DNA from: Clostridia bacterium
GTDB lineage: Bacteria > Bacillota_A > Clostridia > Oscillospirales > CAG-272
Reading direction: 5' to 3'
NCBI GenBank assembly: GCA_017632155.1
Contig: JAGBRZ010000132.1
Span: 1-9,796, forward strand
Length of the DNA: 9,796 nt
The notes under the pieces are model-generated. The model was not told the DNA's origin. It worked only from the letters and a program-made list of their open reading frames with translations, and searched no databases. The translations under genes were made by a program, and so were the position numbers. Within the stretch, counting starts at the first letter, position 1; each line of letters opens with the position of its first letter. Shown here piece by piece: positions 1 through 7,102 of the stretch.

Positions 1-827
1 GTTTTTTCGAGCATCTCTTCAAGTGTTCCCGAGGATCTCGCCGCGCTCATGATCCTCTGCGCGACACCGCCGCCGCATTCGGCACACTCGGAAACCTTTT
101 CTTCATCGCAAAGCCGCCAGAAAGAGAGCACCGCGCTCTCAATATTCTTCAGATAAGCAATCTCGCCCTCAGCGCAAGCCGCCTCGAGGGCTCGCTTTGA
201 CTCAGCGGGAAGCTGAAGCTCGGTGTATTTGTCAACGCTTCCTTCGGCAATCGCTCGTCTGAGCTCAGTCGCGGAAGGGTACGCCCCCTCCTCTGCCACG
301 CCGTGATAGCCCGCGCCCTCTCGCTTCAGGGTCACGAAAGCCATATCGGGCGCAAGCCTTCTGCCTGCCTTCAAGTATTCGATCCCGAGAATATCGTTCG
401 ACGCGAGCGTGCCGCCGAGGGACGAGATATAATCCGCCGCCGTTCCCACGCTCTTATCGGACGAAGGCACGAAAAGCTCGGATCTTTCCGCAATCTCTCG
501 GAGCTTTTCAAGATCGCCCGTCTCCGAGCCGAACGCGATCGTATCTACGCCGAGTCGCGAAAGTACGTCAACGCCCGCCGTGGCGAAAAACTCCGCGCTT
601 CCCGCAGAATAAGGGAACGGAAGTTCAAAGACCGCGTCCGCGCCCGCCTCTACGGCAGACAGCGCACGGCGGCTTTTCGGAATAACGGCAAGGTCGCCGC
701 GTTGGACGGCGTTTCCGCTCATAAGGCAGATTACGCGCTCGGCTCCCATCTCGCGCAGACGGGAGATCATGTATTTGTGTCCGCCATGAAGCGGATTGTA
801 TTCGCAAATAATTCCGACGTTTTTCAT
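1..827 (-). CDS. tmcAL: tRNA(Met) cytidine acetate ligase TmcAL (YlbM), C-terminus cut by window edge
   Basis: About 275 N-terminal residues are present, starting MKNVGIICEYNPLHGGHKYM; the rest lies beyond base 1. The HGGH sequence at residues 14-17 is the HxGH nucleotidylyltransferase signature. It is followed by the family's MSGNAVQRGD block (about residues 37-46) and FGSETGD (about residues 102-108). The family (B. subtilis YlbM, about 415 aa) activates acetate with ATP to acetyl-adenylate and transfers it to the wobble cytidine (C34) of elongator tRNA(Met), giving N4-acetylcytidine in the cytoplasm. The ATG at 827-825 is chosen because the conserved N-terminus begins there. An AAGGGAGA ribosome site lies about 14 nt upstream, which is a slightly long spacing. 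The gene is divergent from acetate kinase, with 120 bp between them. No in-frame stop is seen in the visible part. The family call is secure; the exact activity is inferred from homology. Confidence 0.9.
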   Translation of the reverse strand, partial: MKNVGIICEYNPLHGGHKYMISRLREMGAERVICLMSGNAVQRGDLAVIPKSRRALSAVEAGADAVFELPFPYSAGSAEFFATAGVDVLSRLGVDTIAFGSETGDLEKLREIAERSELFVPSSDKSVGTAADYISSLGGTLASNDILGIEYLKAGRRLAPDMAFVTLKREGAGYHGVAEEGAYPSATELRRAIAEGSVDKYTELQLPAESKRALEAACAEGEIAYLKNIESAVLSFWRLCDEEKVSECAECGGGVAQRIMSAARSSGTLEEMLEK

Positions 828-875
828 TTTTGTGGGTAAATCTCCCTTAATTTTCAGTATTTTTGCCTTTTAGAC

Positions 876-904
876 TTGAAAAAAGCGAAAATGTGTAGTA
901 TAAT
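876..904 (+). promoter_or_regulatory. SigA-type promoter of ackA
   Basis: TTGAAA at 876-881 and TATAAT at 899-904 are separated by exactly 17 bp, close to the vegetative consensus. Transcription would start near 911, giving a leader of about 37 nt before the ackA start at 948. The ribosome site GGAGG (934-938) lies 9 nt before that ATG. I see no riboswitch or long leader. The promoter for the divergent tmcAL must lie in the same 120-bp gap but is not clearly recognisable. Confidence 0.75.
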
Positions 905-947
905 ATATTAGTTATTATTATTTTTCTTACTATGGAGGATGATCCAA

Positions 948-2177
948 ATGAAATTACTCGTTGTTAACGCAGGCTCGAGCTCCCTCAAGTATCAGCTTTT
1001 TGACACCGCTGATTACTCTGTAAAGGCAAAGGGTATCTGCGAGCGTATCGGTCAGGAAGTCGGTCTTCTCGACCACAAGAACCTTGTTAAAGAAACCCGT
1101 ACCCAGAAGGACCTTCCCATCGCAACCCACACCGACGCTGTTCGTATCGTAATCGACGCTCTCACCGACAAGGAGATCGGCGTTATCGCTGATATGTCCG
1201 AGATCGAGGCAGTAGGTCACAGAATCGTCCACGGCGGCTACTACTTCTCCGAGTCCATGCTCCTCACCGATGAGGTTCTCGAGAAGCTCAAGCTCTGCTA
1301 TGACTACGCACCTCTTCACACCGGCGCGCACATTCAGGGCATTCAGGGTTGTCTTGCAGTTATGGAGAACGTACCCCAGGTTCTCGTATTTGACACCGCA
1401 TTCCATCAGACAATGGCTCCCGAGGCTTATATGTACGGCCTTGCATACGATATGTATGAAAAGCACGGCATCCGTCGCTACGGCGCACACGGAACCTCTC
1501 ACCGCTACGTTGCGGGCGAGATGATCAAGCTTCTCGGCGGCAAGGCTGAAGGCACCAAGATCGTAACCTGCCACATCGGTAACGGTTCTTCCATCTCCGC
1601 TGTCAAGGACGGCAAGGTTATGGACACCTCGATGGGCTTCACTCCCCTTGCAGGCGTGCTTATGGGCACACGTTGCGGCGACATTGACCCCGCTATCGTT
1701 CCCTACATTATGCAGAAGGAAAATATGACCGCTGACGAGGTTGCTTCCTATATGAACAAGAAGTGCGGCTACATCGGTCTTACCAAGGGCTTCTCTTCCG
1801 ACTCCCGTGACCTTGAGCAGGCTATCGCAAACGGTCCTTCCGACCCCAACTACGAACGCTCCAAGCTTGCTGTTGATATGCTCAAGCACCAGATCAAGAA
1901 GTTCATCGGCTCCTACTCCGCTATTATGAACGGCCTTGACGCCGTTGTATTCACCGCAGGTCTCGGCGAGAACAATCCCCGCCTCCGTGAGATCGTTTGC
2001 GAGAATATGGAATACTTCGGAATCAAGATCAACAAGGAAGTCAATGACGTAACTCTCCGTCAGCCCAACATCGTCAAGATCTCTACCGACGACTCCAAGG
2101 TTGCAGTTTACGTTATCCCCACCGACGAAGAGCTTGTTATCTGCCGCGATACCGAAGCTATCGTTAAGGCTCTTTAA
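948..2177 (+). CDS. ackA: Acetate kinase
   Basis: This 409-aa protein has the normal length for AckA, which interconverts acetate + ATP and acetyl phosphate + ADP. In fermenting clostridia it is the ATP-forming last step of acetate production. It opens with MKLLVVNAGSSSLKYQLF, the N-terminal acetate kinase signature with Asn7. Further family blocks are HRIVHGG (91-97), FDTAFHQTM (148-156), YGAHGTSHRYV (about 178-188, catalytic His), HIGNGSSI (about 209-216), TPLAGVLMGTRCGDID (substrate and transition-state Arg near 242) and AGLGENNP (about 337-344), with the metal-binding Glu of DEEL near the end. The ATG at 948 is preferred over an in-frame ATG at 939, because the latter abuts the GGAGG ribosome site and the family N-terminus matches the former. 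Codon use is strongly biased (CTC/CTT, CGT, ACC, GGT), as expected for high expression. No pta gene is adjacent. Confidence 0.98.
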   Translation: MKLLVVNAGSSSLKYQLFDTADYSVKAKGICERIGQEVGLLDHKNLVKETRTQKDLPIATHTDAVRIVIDALTDKEIGVIADMSEIEAVGHRIVHGGYYFSESMLLTDEVLEKLKLCYDYAPLHTGAHIQGIQGCLAVMENVPQVLVFDTAFHQTMAPEAYMYGLAYDMYEKHGIRRYGAHGTSHRYVAGEMIKLLGGKAEGTKIVTCHIGNGSSISAVKDGKVMDTSMGFTPLAGVLMGTRCGDIDPAIVPYIMQKENMTADEVASYMNKKCGYIGLTKGFSSDSRDLEQAIANGPSDPNYERSKLAVDMLKHQIKKFIGSYSAIMNGLDAVVFTAGLGENNPRLREIVCENMEYFGIKINKEVNDVTLRQPNIVKISTDDSKVAVYVIPTDEELVICRDTEAIVKAL

Positions 2178-2186
2178 TTCAATTAC

Positions 2187-2229
2187 ATAAAATAATACCG
2201 ACGCTTTTTTGGCGTCGGTATTATTTTAT
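2187..2229. terminator. Bidirectional intrinsic terminator between ackA and the converging operon
   Basis: A perfect 18-bp inverted repeat (2187-2204 pairs with 2212-2229) encloses a 7-base loop. A GC-rich core (ACCGACGC with GCGTCGGT) is flanked on both sides by AT-rich bases, so each strand shows a GC hairpin followed by a U-rich run. It begins 10 bp after the ackA stop and lies 16 bp from the stop of the minus-strand ATPase gene, so it can end both convergent transcripts. Confidence 0.9.
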
Positions 2230-2245
2230 CATAATTTTTCCGAAC

Positions 2246-3280
2246 TTACAAGTCCCCCGCGGCAATTTTCGAGCAAAGTTCGGCAGAATAGGATTCTTTT
2301 TCCGAGAAATCCATTGCCGTGGCAAATATCTCCTCAATCTTCATGTGCGCCGCGCCCGCCTCGCGGAAGGATTCCTTTGCTTCATCAAGCATCGTGTCAG
2401 CCGCCGCTCGCAACCTCTCCGCACGTTCTTTGACCGAACGATAGAGTGAGCGGTCAACGAAATCCGAAATGTCGATAACCTTCTCTCCCCTGTCTGTAAG
2501 CGTTGCTTCAACCACCGCAACGCCTCCCGAAAGGAGCCCTGAATATCTGCCATTCAGTATCGGATGAGGTGCGACCCGACAAGAGCCTACGGCTCTGACG
2601 AGGGCATCGAAATACAGATACGCAAGCCCGTATCCGCGGCAGTCGGAGATACTGAGAGTAAGTCCCGCCGATTCCCGAAAGCTGTCAAAGGCGACGAAGC
2701 CGCGCATTCCGATCGCCGAGGTCGGCGAGGGAAGCAAGCGTTCTTTTTTCAGATTCAAGGCGATCTTTGCCGCCTCTTCACCGATCGCCTGCTTGTCGGC
2801 GCAACTCTCCGCAAGCGCATCTGCCGCCCGCGTACTCGAGCCGTAAGCCGCAAGCGCGCGGTATGCCGCCGCATAGGCGCGCTTCTTTTCTTCGCCGAAG
2901 GCTGAAATCTCTTTTCTTCTCTCGCGAAGAATTTTTGCATCCCAAAATCTGCCCAGATCTATGATATTGTCAACCATACCCGCGTTGACTATATCCTCCG
3001 AATGCGGCGCGGTTCCGTCCATAACCGCTATGCCTTCACCAAAGCAGTTGACGTAAAGACCGTCAAGTGACAGCGGGTCCGACGAGCAATAATAATATTC
3101 AACCTCGGCACCCGCATTTTCCCAAGCCTCGCCCATCTCGCGCATAAGCCGCGACTTGCCCGTCCCGGGGCCACCCTTGATTATGTAACACCTGTCGGCG
3201 CGGCGGCGAAAGTTTTCGGCAAAATATGAAACAAATCCCGCCTCGGTATTCGAAGCTGCGAAAAATTTCAATGCGCTCAC
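2246..3280 (-). CDS. Tandem P-loop ATPase resembling the PRK06851 family, last gene of the spoIIIA operon
   Basis: This 344-aa protein of unknown function appears built of two related halves. The first half has FFAASNTEAGFVSYF, a Walker A GGPGTGKS (36-43), SSDPLSLDGLYV (66-77) and a Walker B-like GIAVMDGTAPH (83-93). The second half repeats the layout at about 193-264: RGFVAFDSF, then VAPHPILNGRYSGLL, then GGVAVVEATLTDR. Where the second P-loop should be, it reads ISDCRGYGLAYLY, with no GKS/GKT. I recognise the architecture as that of the PRK06851-type ATP-binding proteins, whose biochemical role I do not know. The start is GTG at 3280-3278, overlapping the spoIIIAH stop as GTGA; an in-frame TTG three codons later would also preserve the conserved N-terminus. 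No good Shine-Dalgarno is visible, so translational coupling to spoIIIAH is likely. In B. subtilis this position after spoIIIAH is held by accB. Confidence 0.8.
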   Translation of the reverse strand: MSALKFFAASNTEAGFVSYFAENFRRRADRCYIIKGGPGTGKSRLMREMGEAWENAGAEVEYYYCSSDPLSLDGLYVNCFGEGIAVMDGTAPHSEDIVNAGMVDNIIDLGRFWDAKILRERRKEISAFGEEKKRAYAAAYRALAAYGSSTRAADALAESCADKQAIGEEAAKIALNLKKERLLPSPTSAIGMRGFVAFDSFRESAGLTLSISDCRGYGLAYLYFDALVRAVGSCRVAPHPILNGRYSGLLSGGVAVVEATLTDRGEKVIDISDFVDRSLYRSVKERAERLRAAADTMLDEAKESFREAGAAHMKIEEIFATAMDFSEKESYSAELCSKIAAGDL

Positions 3281-3834
3281 TTTTCGATAATTACAGTCTT
3301 ATCGGGAGTGATACCTGTCTGCTCGTAGACAATGGTGTTGATCTGCGCGATCTGTGCGGGAGTAAGAGCGGTATCCGGCACGTCAACAACAACGCTGATG
3401 CCGTTATCCGAGATAACTGCGACGCACTGCTCAAAGCCCTTGGACATCACAAGAGTTTCAACGTTCGCCTCGGCTTCCATATCCTCCGCCATTTTTGCAA
3501 TGTCGGCAAGGGCTGTCGCCTTGGCTTCCTCGCCCGAGTTTTCGTCCTCGATCACACCCTGAAGCACTTCCATCGCTTCATCTCTCGCTCTCTGTCTGCT
3601 CAGCTGAGATGCCGCAAAATAGCTGTCGGTCTCCCCCTGCGCATCGGCTTCAAGGGTGTCCTCACCCTCTCCCGCGCCCGAGGGCAGATCTTCATCGGTC
3701 GATGCGGGAAAGATAGCCCAGCTTGCCGCCGCGATTACGGCAACCGCCAAAACGCTTGTGATGATAATGAGATTGCGCTTGCCCAGCCGCGCCAGGAAAT
3801 CCTTCATCTTCTCTGCAAATTCTTCCTTGTTCAT
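3277..3834 (-). CDS. spoIIIAH: Stage III sporulation protein AH, ring-forming channel protein
   Basis: This 185-aa single-pass membrane protein has a short cytoplasmic N-terminus, a transmembrane helix at about 22-41, an acidic Gly/Glu/Asp-rich linker (45-70) and a C-terminal domain. That domain starts with the family sequence DSYFAASQLSRQRARDEAME (70-89) and ends in ISVVVDVPD...LTPAQIAQI. This is the ring-building (YscJ/FliF-like) domain, which in B. subtilis contacts forespore SpoIIQ across the intermembrane space to join the two halves of the channel. It is somewhat shorter than the B. subtilis protein (about 218 aa). Two in-frame ATGs exist, at 3840 and 3834. The GGAGGA ribosome site (3841-3846) abuts the first but sits 7 nt before the second, so 3834 is chosen. 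It follows AG after a 61-nt gap and overlaps the ATPase gene start by 4 nt. Confidence 0.93.
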   Translation of the reverse strand: MNKEEFAEKMKDFLARLGKRNLIIITSVLAVAVIAAASWAIFPASTDEDLPSGAGEGEDTLEADAQGETDSYFAASQLSRQRARDEAMEVLQGVIEDENSGEEAKATALADIAKMAEDMEAEANVETLVMSKGFEQCVAVISDNGISVVVDVPDTALTPAQIAQINTIVYEQTGITPDKTVIIEK

Positions 3835-3895
3835 GGTCATTCCTCCGTGAATATGTTTTTTGTGTGCAATACATCATATTACATAGCCGCCCGAA

Positions 3896-4375
3896 TTATT
3901 CCGCTTCGGTGATATAAATTTTATTTGTTCCCACGCCGAATGCTGCGGATAAAAGCGAGGTCAGCTCCGCGCGCACAGATTCGTTGTTTCCTCCGCGGCA
4001 AGTGACCCCGATGCCCGAAACCTTTGGTGCCATAACGCTCACCGCGCAAAGCTGTGCGGACGAGCCGTTTCCGAGCTTGACGTATTCATAGGTATTCCCT
4101 CCCGCAGTAGTGCTTCGGTCGGCGGCGTAGACTTGTTCAAACGAGCCCTCGAGAGTCAGCGCGACCGTCACGTTAGAAACACCGCGAACGCTCTCGCAAA
4201 GCCGAACCGCCTGTTCTTCGAGATATGCCGAATACGTCTCTATCTCATCCGCACTTGATACCTCCTTTTCTTCCTTTTGCCCAAATCCGAAGCTACCCCA
4301 CAAAAGGAAAAGTATCCCCAACGCCGCACCGACCAGGGCAAATATTGTGCTGTATTTTGTTTTTTCTTTAAGCAT
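3896..4375 (-). CDS. spoIIIAG: Stage III sporulation protein AG
   Basis: This 159-aa protein has one membrane helix at about 12-31, a charged linker, and a C-terminal ring-building motif domain. The visible family pattern is VTVALTLEGSFEQVYAADRS (69-88) then SGIGVTCRGGNNESVRAEL (120-138), followed by LLSAAFGVGTNKIYI. In B. subtilis, SpoIIIAG forms a large oligomeric ring in the intermembrane space, the mother-cell part of the feeding-tube channel. The B. subtilis protein is longer (about 229 aa); the difference seems to lie in the segment between the membrane helix and the end of the domain. ATG 4375-4373 is preceded by an AAGGGAGA ribosome site about 10 nt away and lies only 3 nt after the spoIIIAF stop. 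It shares its domain type with SpoIIIAH, but the C-terminal pattern is clearly AG. Confidence 0.93.
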   Translation of the reverse strand: MLKEKTKYSTIFALVGAALGILFLLWGSFGFGQKEEKEVSSADEIETYSAYLEEQAVRLCESVRGVSNVTVALTLEGSFEQVYAADRSTTAGGNTYEYVKLGNGSSAQLCAVSVMAPKVSGIGVTCRGGNNESVRAELTSLLSAAFGVGTNKIYITEAE

Positions 4376-4378
4376 AAT

Positions 4379-4870
4379 TCATCTTCTCCCTTCAATAACG
4401 CGGCATTCAGCGTCGGTATACCTTGCCACCGACGCCGACACATCGCGCGGATCTATCAAAAGTCCGCCGCCATAAAGATAAATTTTCACGCATTCTATTA
4501 CCACGCCGTCCTCGCTTGCAACGACATCAACATCTATCCCCATATCTTTCTCGTGGAATTCCGACGAAAGAAGATCAAAAAGCTTCTCTTCTATTTCCTT
4601 CTCACTTTCCTTGGCGAGTAAGGTTATTATGGATCTTCCCGCTTCAACGTTAGCCTCGGGGAGTTCAAAATCATCGAGCGAGATCTCCCCCTTTGCCCTT
4701 GCCACCATACCGCCAATCGGTGCGATCACGGCGCAAAGTAAGCAAAGAGAGAGGCAGATGTCAAGCGCTTGCCGCACGCCGCTTTTATCGTTCGGGTACA
4801 GCATTCCTATGAGATTGATAACGACCGAAAAAGTCACGATTCCAAAAAAATAGCTTCCTAAACTCATCAT
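4379..4870 (-). CDS. spoIIIAF: Stage III sporulation protein AF
   Basis: This 163-aa protein has two membrane helices (about 5-25 and 36-57), followed by a soluble region of about 100 residues with an amphipathic, Glu-rich segment (about 76-105) and an alternating hydrophobic stretch (GIDVDVVASEDGVVIECVKI, 111-130). The C-terminal domain of this family has a ring-building-type fold. Position in the operon, length and the N-terminal helix pair identify it. The start is ATG 4870-4868, overlapping the spoIIIAE stop as ATGA; a second ATG follows immediately (4867), and I cannot decide between them. The ribosome site is the G-run GGGGGCGG (4871-4878), which also encodes the last glycines of SpoIIIAE. 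The open frame extends 46 codons further upstream, but that part overlaps spoIIIAE and looks non-native (Arg- and Cys-rich). Confidence 0.9.
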   Translation of the reverse strand: MMSLGSYFFGIVTFSVVINLIGMLYPNDKSGVRQALDICLSLCLLCAVIAPIGGMVARAKGEISLDDFELPEANVEAGRSIITLLAKESEKEIEEKLFDLLSSEFHEKDMGIDVDVVASEDGVVIECVKIYLYGGGLLIDPRDVSASVARYTDAECRVIEGRR

Positions 4871-5994
4871 CCGCCCCCGATAGCAACGCCTCCGATAGCA
4901 AATAAAGTCAGCGCAAAAACGCAAAGCAGCGAAGAAAGTGCCGCTGCGGCAATAATATAGCCGTAAAGTGAGGCGATCTCGCGGTATAATCTGACCGCGC
5001 TTTTGCACCCGAGCAATTCTCCGACAGCCGCCGCTGTGTTAAAAACGAATCTTGTCAAAAAGAGCTCGATTATCGTCGGCAAAAGCAAAAGTGCCAAGGC
5101 GACAATGCCCGCCACACCGACCGTGCTTCGCATCAGCTTTACCGACGCCGCAAGTGTGCGGAGCGTGTCCCCCACCGTCGAACCGACCACGGGGATCATA
5201 TTGCCCGCAAGAAATTTGACCGCTCGCGCTCCCGCGCTGTCGCTTGCCGAAGCAAGTATGCTCTGCGCCGAAAGCGTCGCCATCAACAAAGTTGAACATA
5301 GTCCAAATATAAAGGCAAGCGTGCGCTTGATAGAACCCGATATTCCCGAAAGTCGCGACTCGCCGGGAACAAGCGAATCCGCAAGTGTGAGTGCAAGGCA
5401 AGCGGACACAGCGGGAATGACTATTGAGCTGACCGCAAGCTCGATCAGATTTATCTGCACAAGCAGCGATGAGCTTGCAAGTGCCGCGCCCATTGTATTC
5501 CCGCCCGATAAATAAAGCGCGCCCATTATCGGTATCAGAGAATTCATCAAAATGATCAGCCTTTTGAAAAACTCACTCACCGCGCCGATCCTGCCAACCT
5601 GCAATCCAACGACAGCGCCCGAAATACAGATCGATATTGCGTAATTAACCGCGTTTTTAAGCTCTCCGGAAATTAGTCCCTCGGTAAAAGCAGATAGAAG
5701 CGAAGCAAGCGCGAGCATCCCAACAAGCAAAGCAAAAAGAGAAAATGCCCCGCCGAGCCCTCCGCTGAGGGTATCAAAGATCACACTGATTATGTATTTT
5801 GGAGAGGTCACGTCAAAAAGCGAATCCGAAAGCTCGGAAATATTCCCTGAAAAGAAGCCTTCGGGAAGCTCGGATGCAACGTCCTCGGGCAACGAAGCGG
5901 AAAAATCAAAATATTCCTCGGGCAGTGTTTCTTCTGCAGAAATCGGCAAAATGAAAATAAATAACGTAACGAAAAAGGCAATTATCCTTTTCAA
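4867..5994 (-). CDS. spoIIIAE: Stage III sporulation protein AE, polytopic membrane protein
   Basis: This 375-aa protein has an N-terminal signal peptide (MKRIIAFFVTLFIFILPISA, 1-20, cleavage likely after Ala20) and an acidic extracytoplasmic segment of about 55 residues. About seven hydrophobic segments follow, roughly 83-104, 114-134, 146-163, 175-205, 225-243, 291-317 and 341-369. The family signature KFLAGNMIPVVGSTVGDTL (260-278) is clear. SpoIIIAE is the largest membrane part of the SpoIIIA complex and is thought to form part of the export base in the mother-cell-side engulfing membrane. The start is TTG (5994-5992), overlapping the spoIIIAD stop as TTGA. GGAGG lies 7 nt upstream and the signal peptide begins exactly there, which supports this rare codon. 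The protein ends in GGG, whose codons supply the ribosome site of spoIIIAF. Confidence 0.95.
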   Translation of the reverse strand: MKRIIAFFVTLFIFILPISAEETLPEEYFDFSASLPEDVASELPEGFFSGNISELSDSLFDVTSPKYIISVIFDTLSGGLGGAFSLFALLVGMLALASLLSAFTEGLISGELKNAVNYAISICISGAVVGLQVGRIGAVSEFFKRLIILMNSLIPIMGALYLSGGNTMGAALASSSLLVQINLIELAVSSIVIPAVSACLALTLADSLVPGESRLSGISGSIKRTLAFIFGLCSTLLMATLSAQSILASASDSAGARAVKFLAGNMIPVVGSTVGDTLRTLAASVKLMRSTVGVAGIVALALLLLPTIIELFLTRFVFNTAAAVGELLGCKSAVRLYREIASLYGYIIAAAALSSLLCVFALTLFAIGGVAIGGG

Positions 5995-6395
5995 AGCCCC
6001 GCCTCCGAGAACAAAGCTTTCACGCTTTCAAGGACTGTTGAAACAAGCGGGAGACTCAAAAGGATTATCTCAAATTTCGCAACCGTTTCAAGTGATGAAG
6101 CCACGTTCGACGCGCCCATTTCGCGGCACATATCGGCAGAGATCCTTGTGATGATGGCAATGCCGATGACACGCATCAGCACACCCGCCGCCTCACTGAT
6201 CACGGGCGAGGATGACATCAGATCGGAAATATATTCAAAAATCGGCTTACCGATCCCAAATGCGGCAACCGTCAAAAGCAAGCCGCCCGCAATCGTCAGC
6301 GGCACCTCGAACTCCTTTTTTATATGGCGCAAAAGGAACACCGCCACCGCACAAAGGATCGCCGCGCCGCAAAGCTTATATGTATCAAATCTCAT
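5991..6395 (-). CDS. spoIIIAD: Stage III sporulation protein AD
   Basis: This 134-aa membrane protein has essentially the family's usual length (B. subtilis 133 aa). It has four hydrophobic segments at about 5-22, 31-50, 66-84 and 104-124, with the family region VLMRVIGIAIITRISADMCREMG (72-94) followed by SNVASSLETVAKFEIILLSLP. AC and AD are related small membrane proteins of the SpoIIIA complex and probably sit at its base in the mother-cell membrane. Their fold has been compared with parts of type II/III secretion export apparatus. ATG 6395-6393 overlaps the spoIIIAC stop by one base (TGATG), and only a weak ribosome site (GGAA) is seen, so reinitiation after AC is likely. The gene overlaps spoIIIAE by 4 nt. 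Confidence 0.95.
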   Translation of the reverse strand: MRFDTYKLCGAAILCAVAVFLLRHIKKEFEVPLTIAGGLLLTVAAFGIGKPIFEYISDLMSSSPVISEAAGVLMRVIGIAIITRISADMCREMGASNVASSLETVAKFEIILLSLPLVSTVLESVKALFSEAGL

Positions 6396-6589
6396 CAGAT
6401 TCCAAAAAGCGAACGCAGAGCGGTGAGAAGACCGGCAATCTCCTTAATTAGCATCAGAAGCACCGACACGATGCCCGCTATCGTCAGCCAGATGACCTGC
6501 TCGTCCCTGCCGGTTTTTGAAAGTATCTGCCCCGAGACCGCAATAAGCATTCCAAGTCCAAGCACCTTTAACACCAAGGTTATATCCAC
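6395..6589 (-). CDS. spoIIIAC: Stage III sporulation protein AC
   Basis: This 64-aa protein (family about 66-68) has two membrane helices, about 4-23 and 31-56, joined by the short polar turn SKTGRDEQ (24-31), which is characteristic of SpoIIIAC. It is a small membrane subunit of the SpoIIIA channel. The start is GTG (6589-6587), supported by an excellent AGGAGG ribosome site 8 nt upstream. The gene lies 12 nt downstream of the spoIIIAB stop, one of the few non-overlapping junctions in the operon. Confidence 0.95.
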   Translation of the reverse strand: MDITLVLKVLGLGMLIAVSGQILSKTGRDEQVIWLTIAGIVSVLLMLIKEIAGLLTALRSLFGI

Positions 6590-6601
6590 TATGACGTCCT
6601 C

Positions 6602-7102
6602 CTAAAGTAAAATGATCACTATCGCCGCCGCGAGGCAAAACGCCAGCACCGCGCGGCTTTTTTCGTCCTTCGGTATCTCCCGCGAAAGCTTTTCATAGAT
6701 TGCAGAGAGCTCCTTGATGCAAGCATCGCATCCCGCAAGCTCGTCCTCTCGGTAGGATGAGCCGAGTGCGGAAAGAAAAATATCAAACTCCCGTCCGCCG
6801 TCAGAGTAATAACACCCCGACCGTAAAATCGCGCGCAGTCCTTCGATATCCACATATCCACTCTCTTCGCATCCGATAACAACAGCCTCCGCGATAGTTT
6901 TGTCGCACTCATTGATTATCTGCGAAATCGGCAAAAGATAACGCTCTATCCTTTCGCGGACAAACCAGACGAATGCGATCTGCCCGCGCAAGCGGCGAAG
7001 TCTTTCTTTGCCCACGCGTTTATTTTTCGCCGTCCACAGCCCCGTTGACACAAAGAGTAAAACAGCTCCCACCGCCTTCAGTACCAATTCAAAGGAAAGC
7101 AT
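6602..7102 (-). CDS. spoIIIAB: Stage III sporulation protein AB
   Basis: This 166-aa protein (B. subtilis about 171) has an N-terminal membrane helix (about 5-22), a long, highly charged helical middle region (LRRLRGQIAFVWFVRERIER and beyond) and a C-terminal membrane helix ending ALAFCLAAAIVIILL-like at about 149-165. The family layout 'initial helix, helical bundle, terminal helix' is related to the GspF/PilC platform proteins of type II secretion and type IV pili. SpoIIIAB is thought to work with the ATPase SpoIIIAA. The block FDIFLSALGSSYREDELAGC (in the C-terminal half) fits the family's 'FG..LG..D..' motif. The start at ATG 7102-7100 has a GAGAGGA ribosome site about 9 nt upstream and overlaps the end of spoIIIAA by 14 nt. 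Upstream in-frame ATGs (7132, 7231) would extend into spoIIIAA and are not favoured. Confidence 0.92.
   Translation of the reverse strand: MLSFELVLKAVGAVLLFVSTGLWTAKNKRVGKERLRRLRGQIAFVWFVRERIERYLLPISQIINECDKTIAEAVVIGCEESGYVDIEGLRAILRSGCYYSDGGREFDIFLSALGSSYREDELAGCDACIKELSAIYEKLSREIPKDEKSRAVLAFCLAAAIVIILL

Noticed and set aside
303..839. A 178-codon plus-strand open frame at the left end
   Set aside because: It is antisense to tmcAL, Arg-rich, without a ribosome site, and the minus-strand frame carries clear family motifs.
954..1889. A 311-codon open frame on the minus strand inside ackA
   Set aside because: It is a shadow of the strongly biased codon use of ackA. Its protein shows no recognisable motif, and it lies fully antisense to a certain gene.
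4868..5008. N-terminal extension of spoIIIAF by 46 residues
   Set aside because: It overlaps spoIIIAE extensively, is Arg/Cys-rich and unlike the family. The ATGA overlap start with a G-rich ribosome site fits better.
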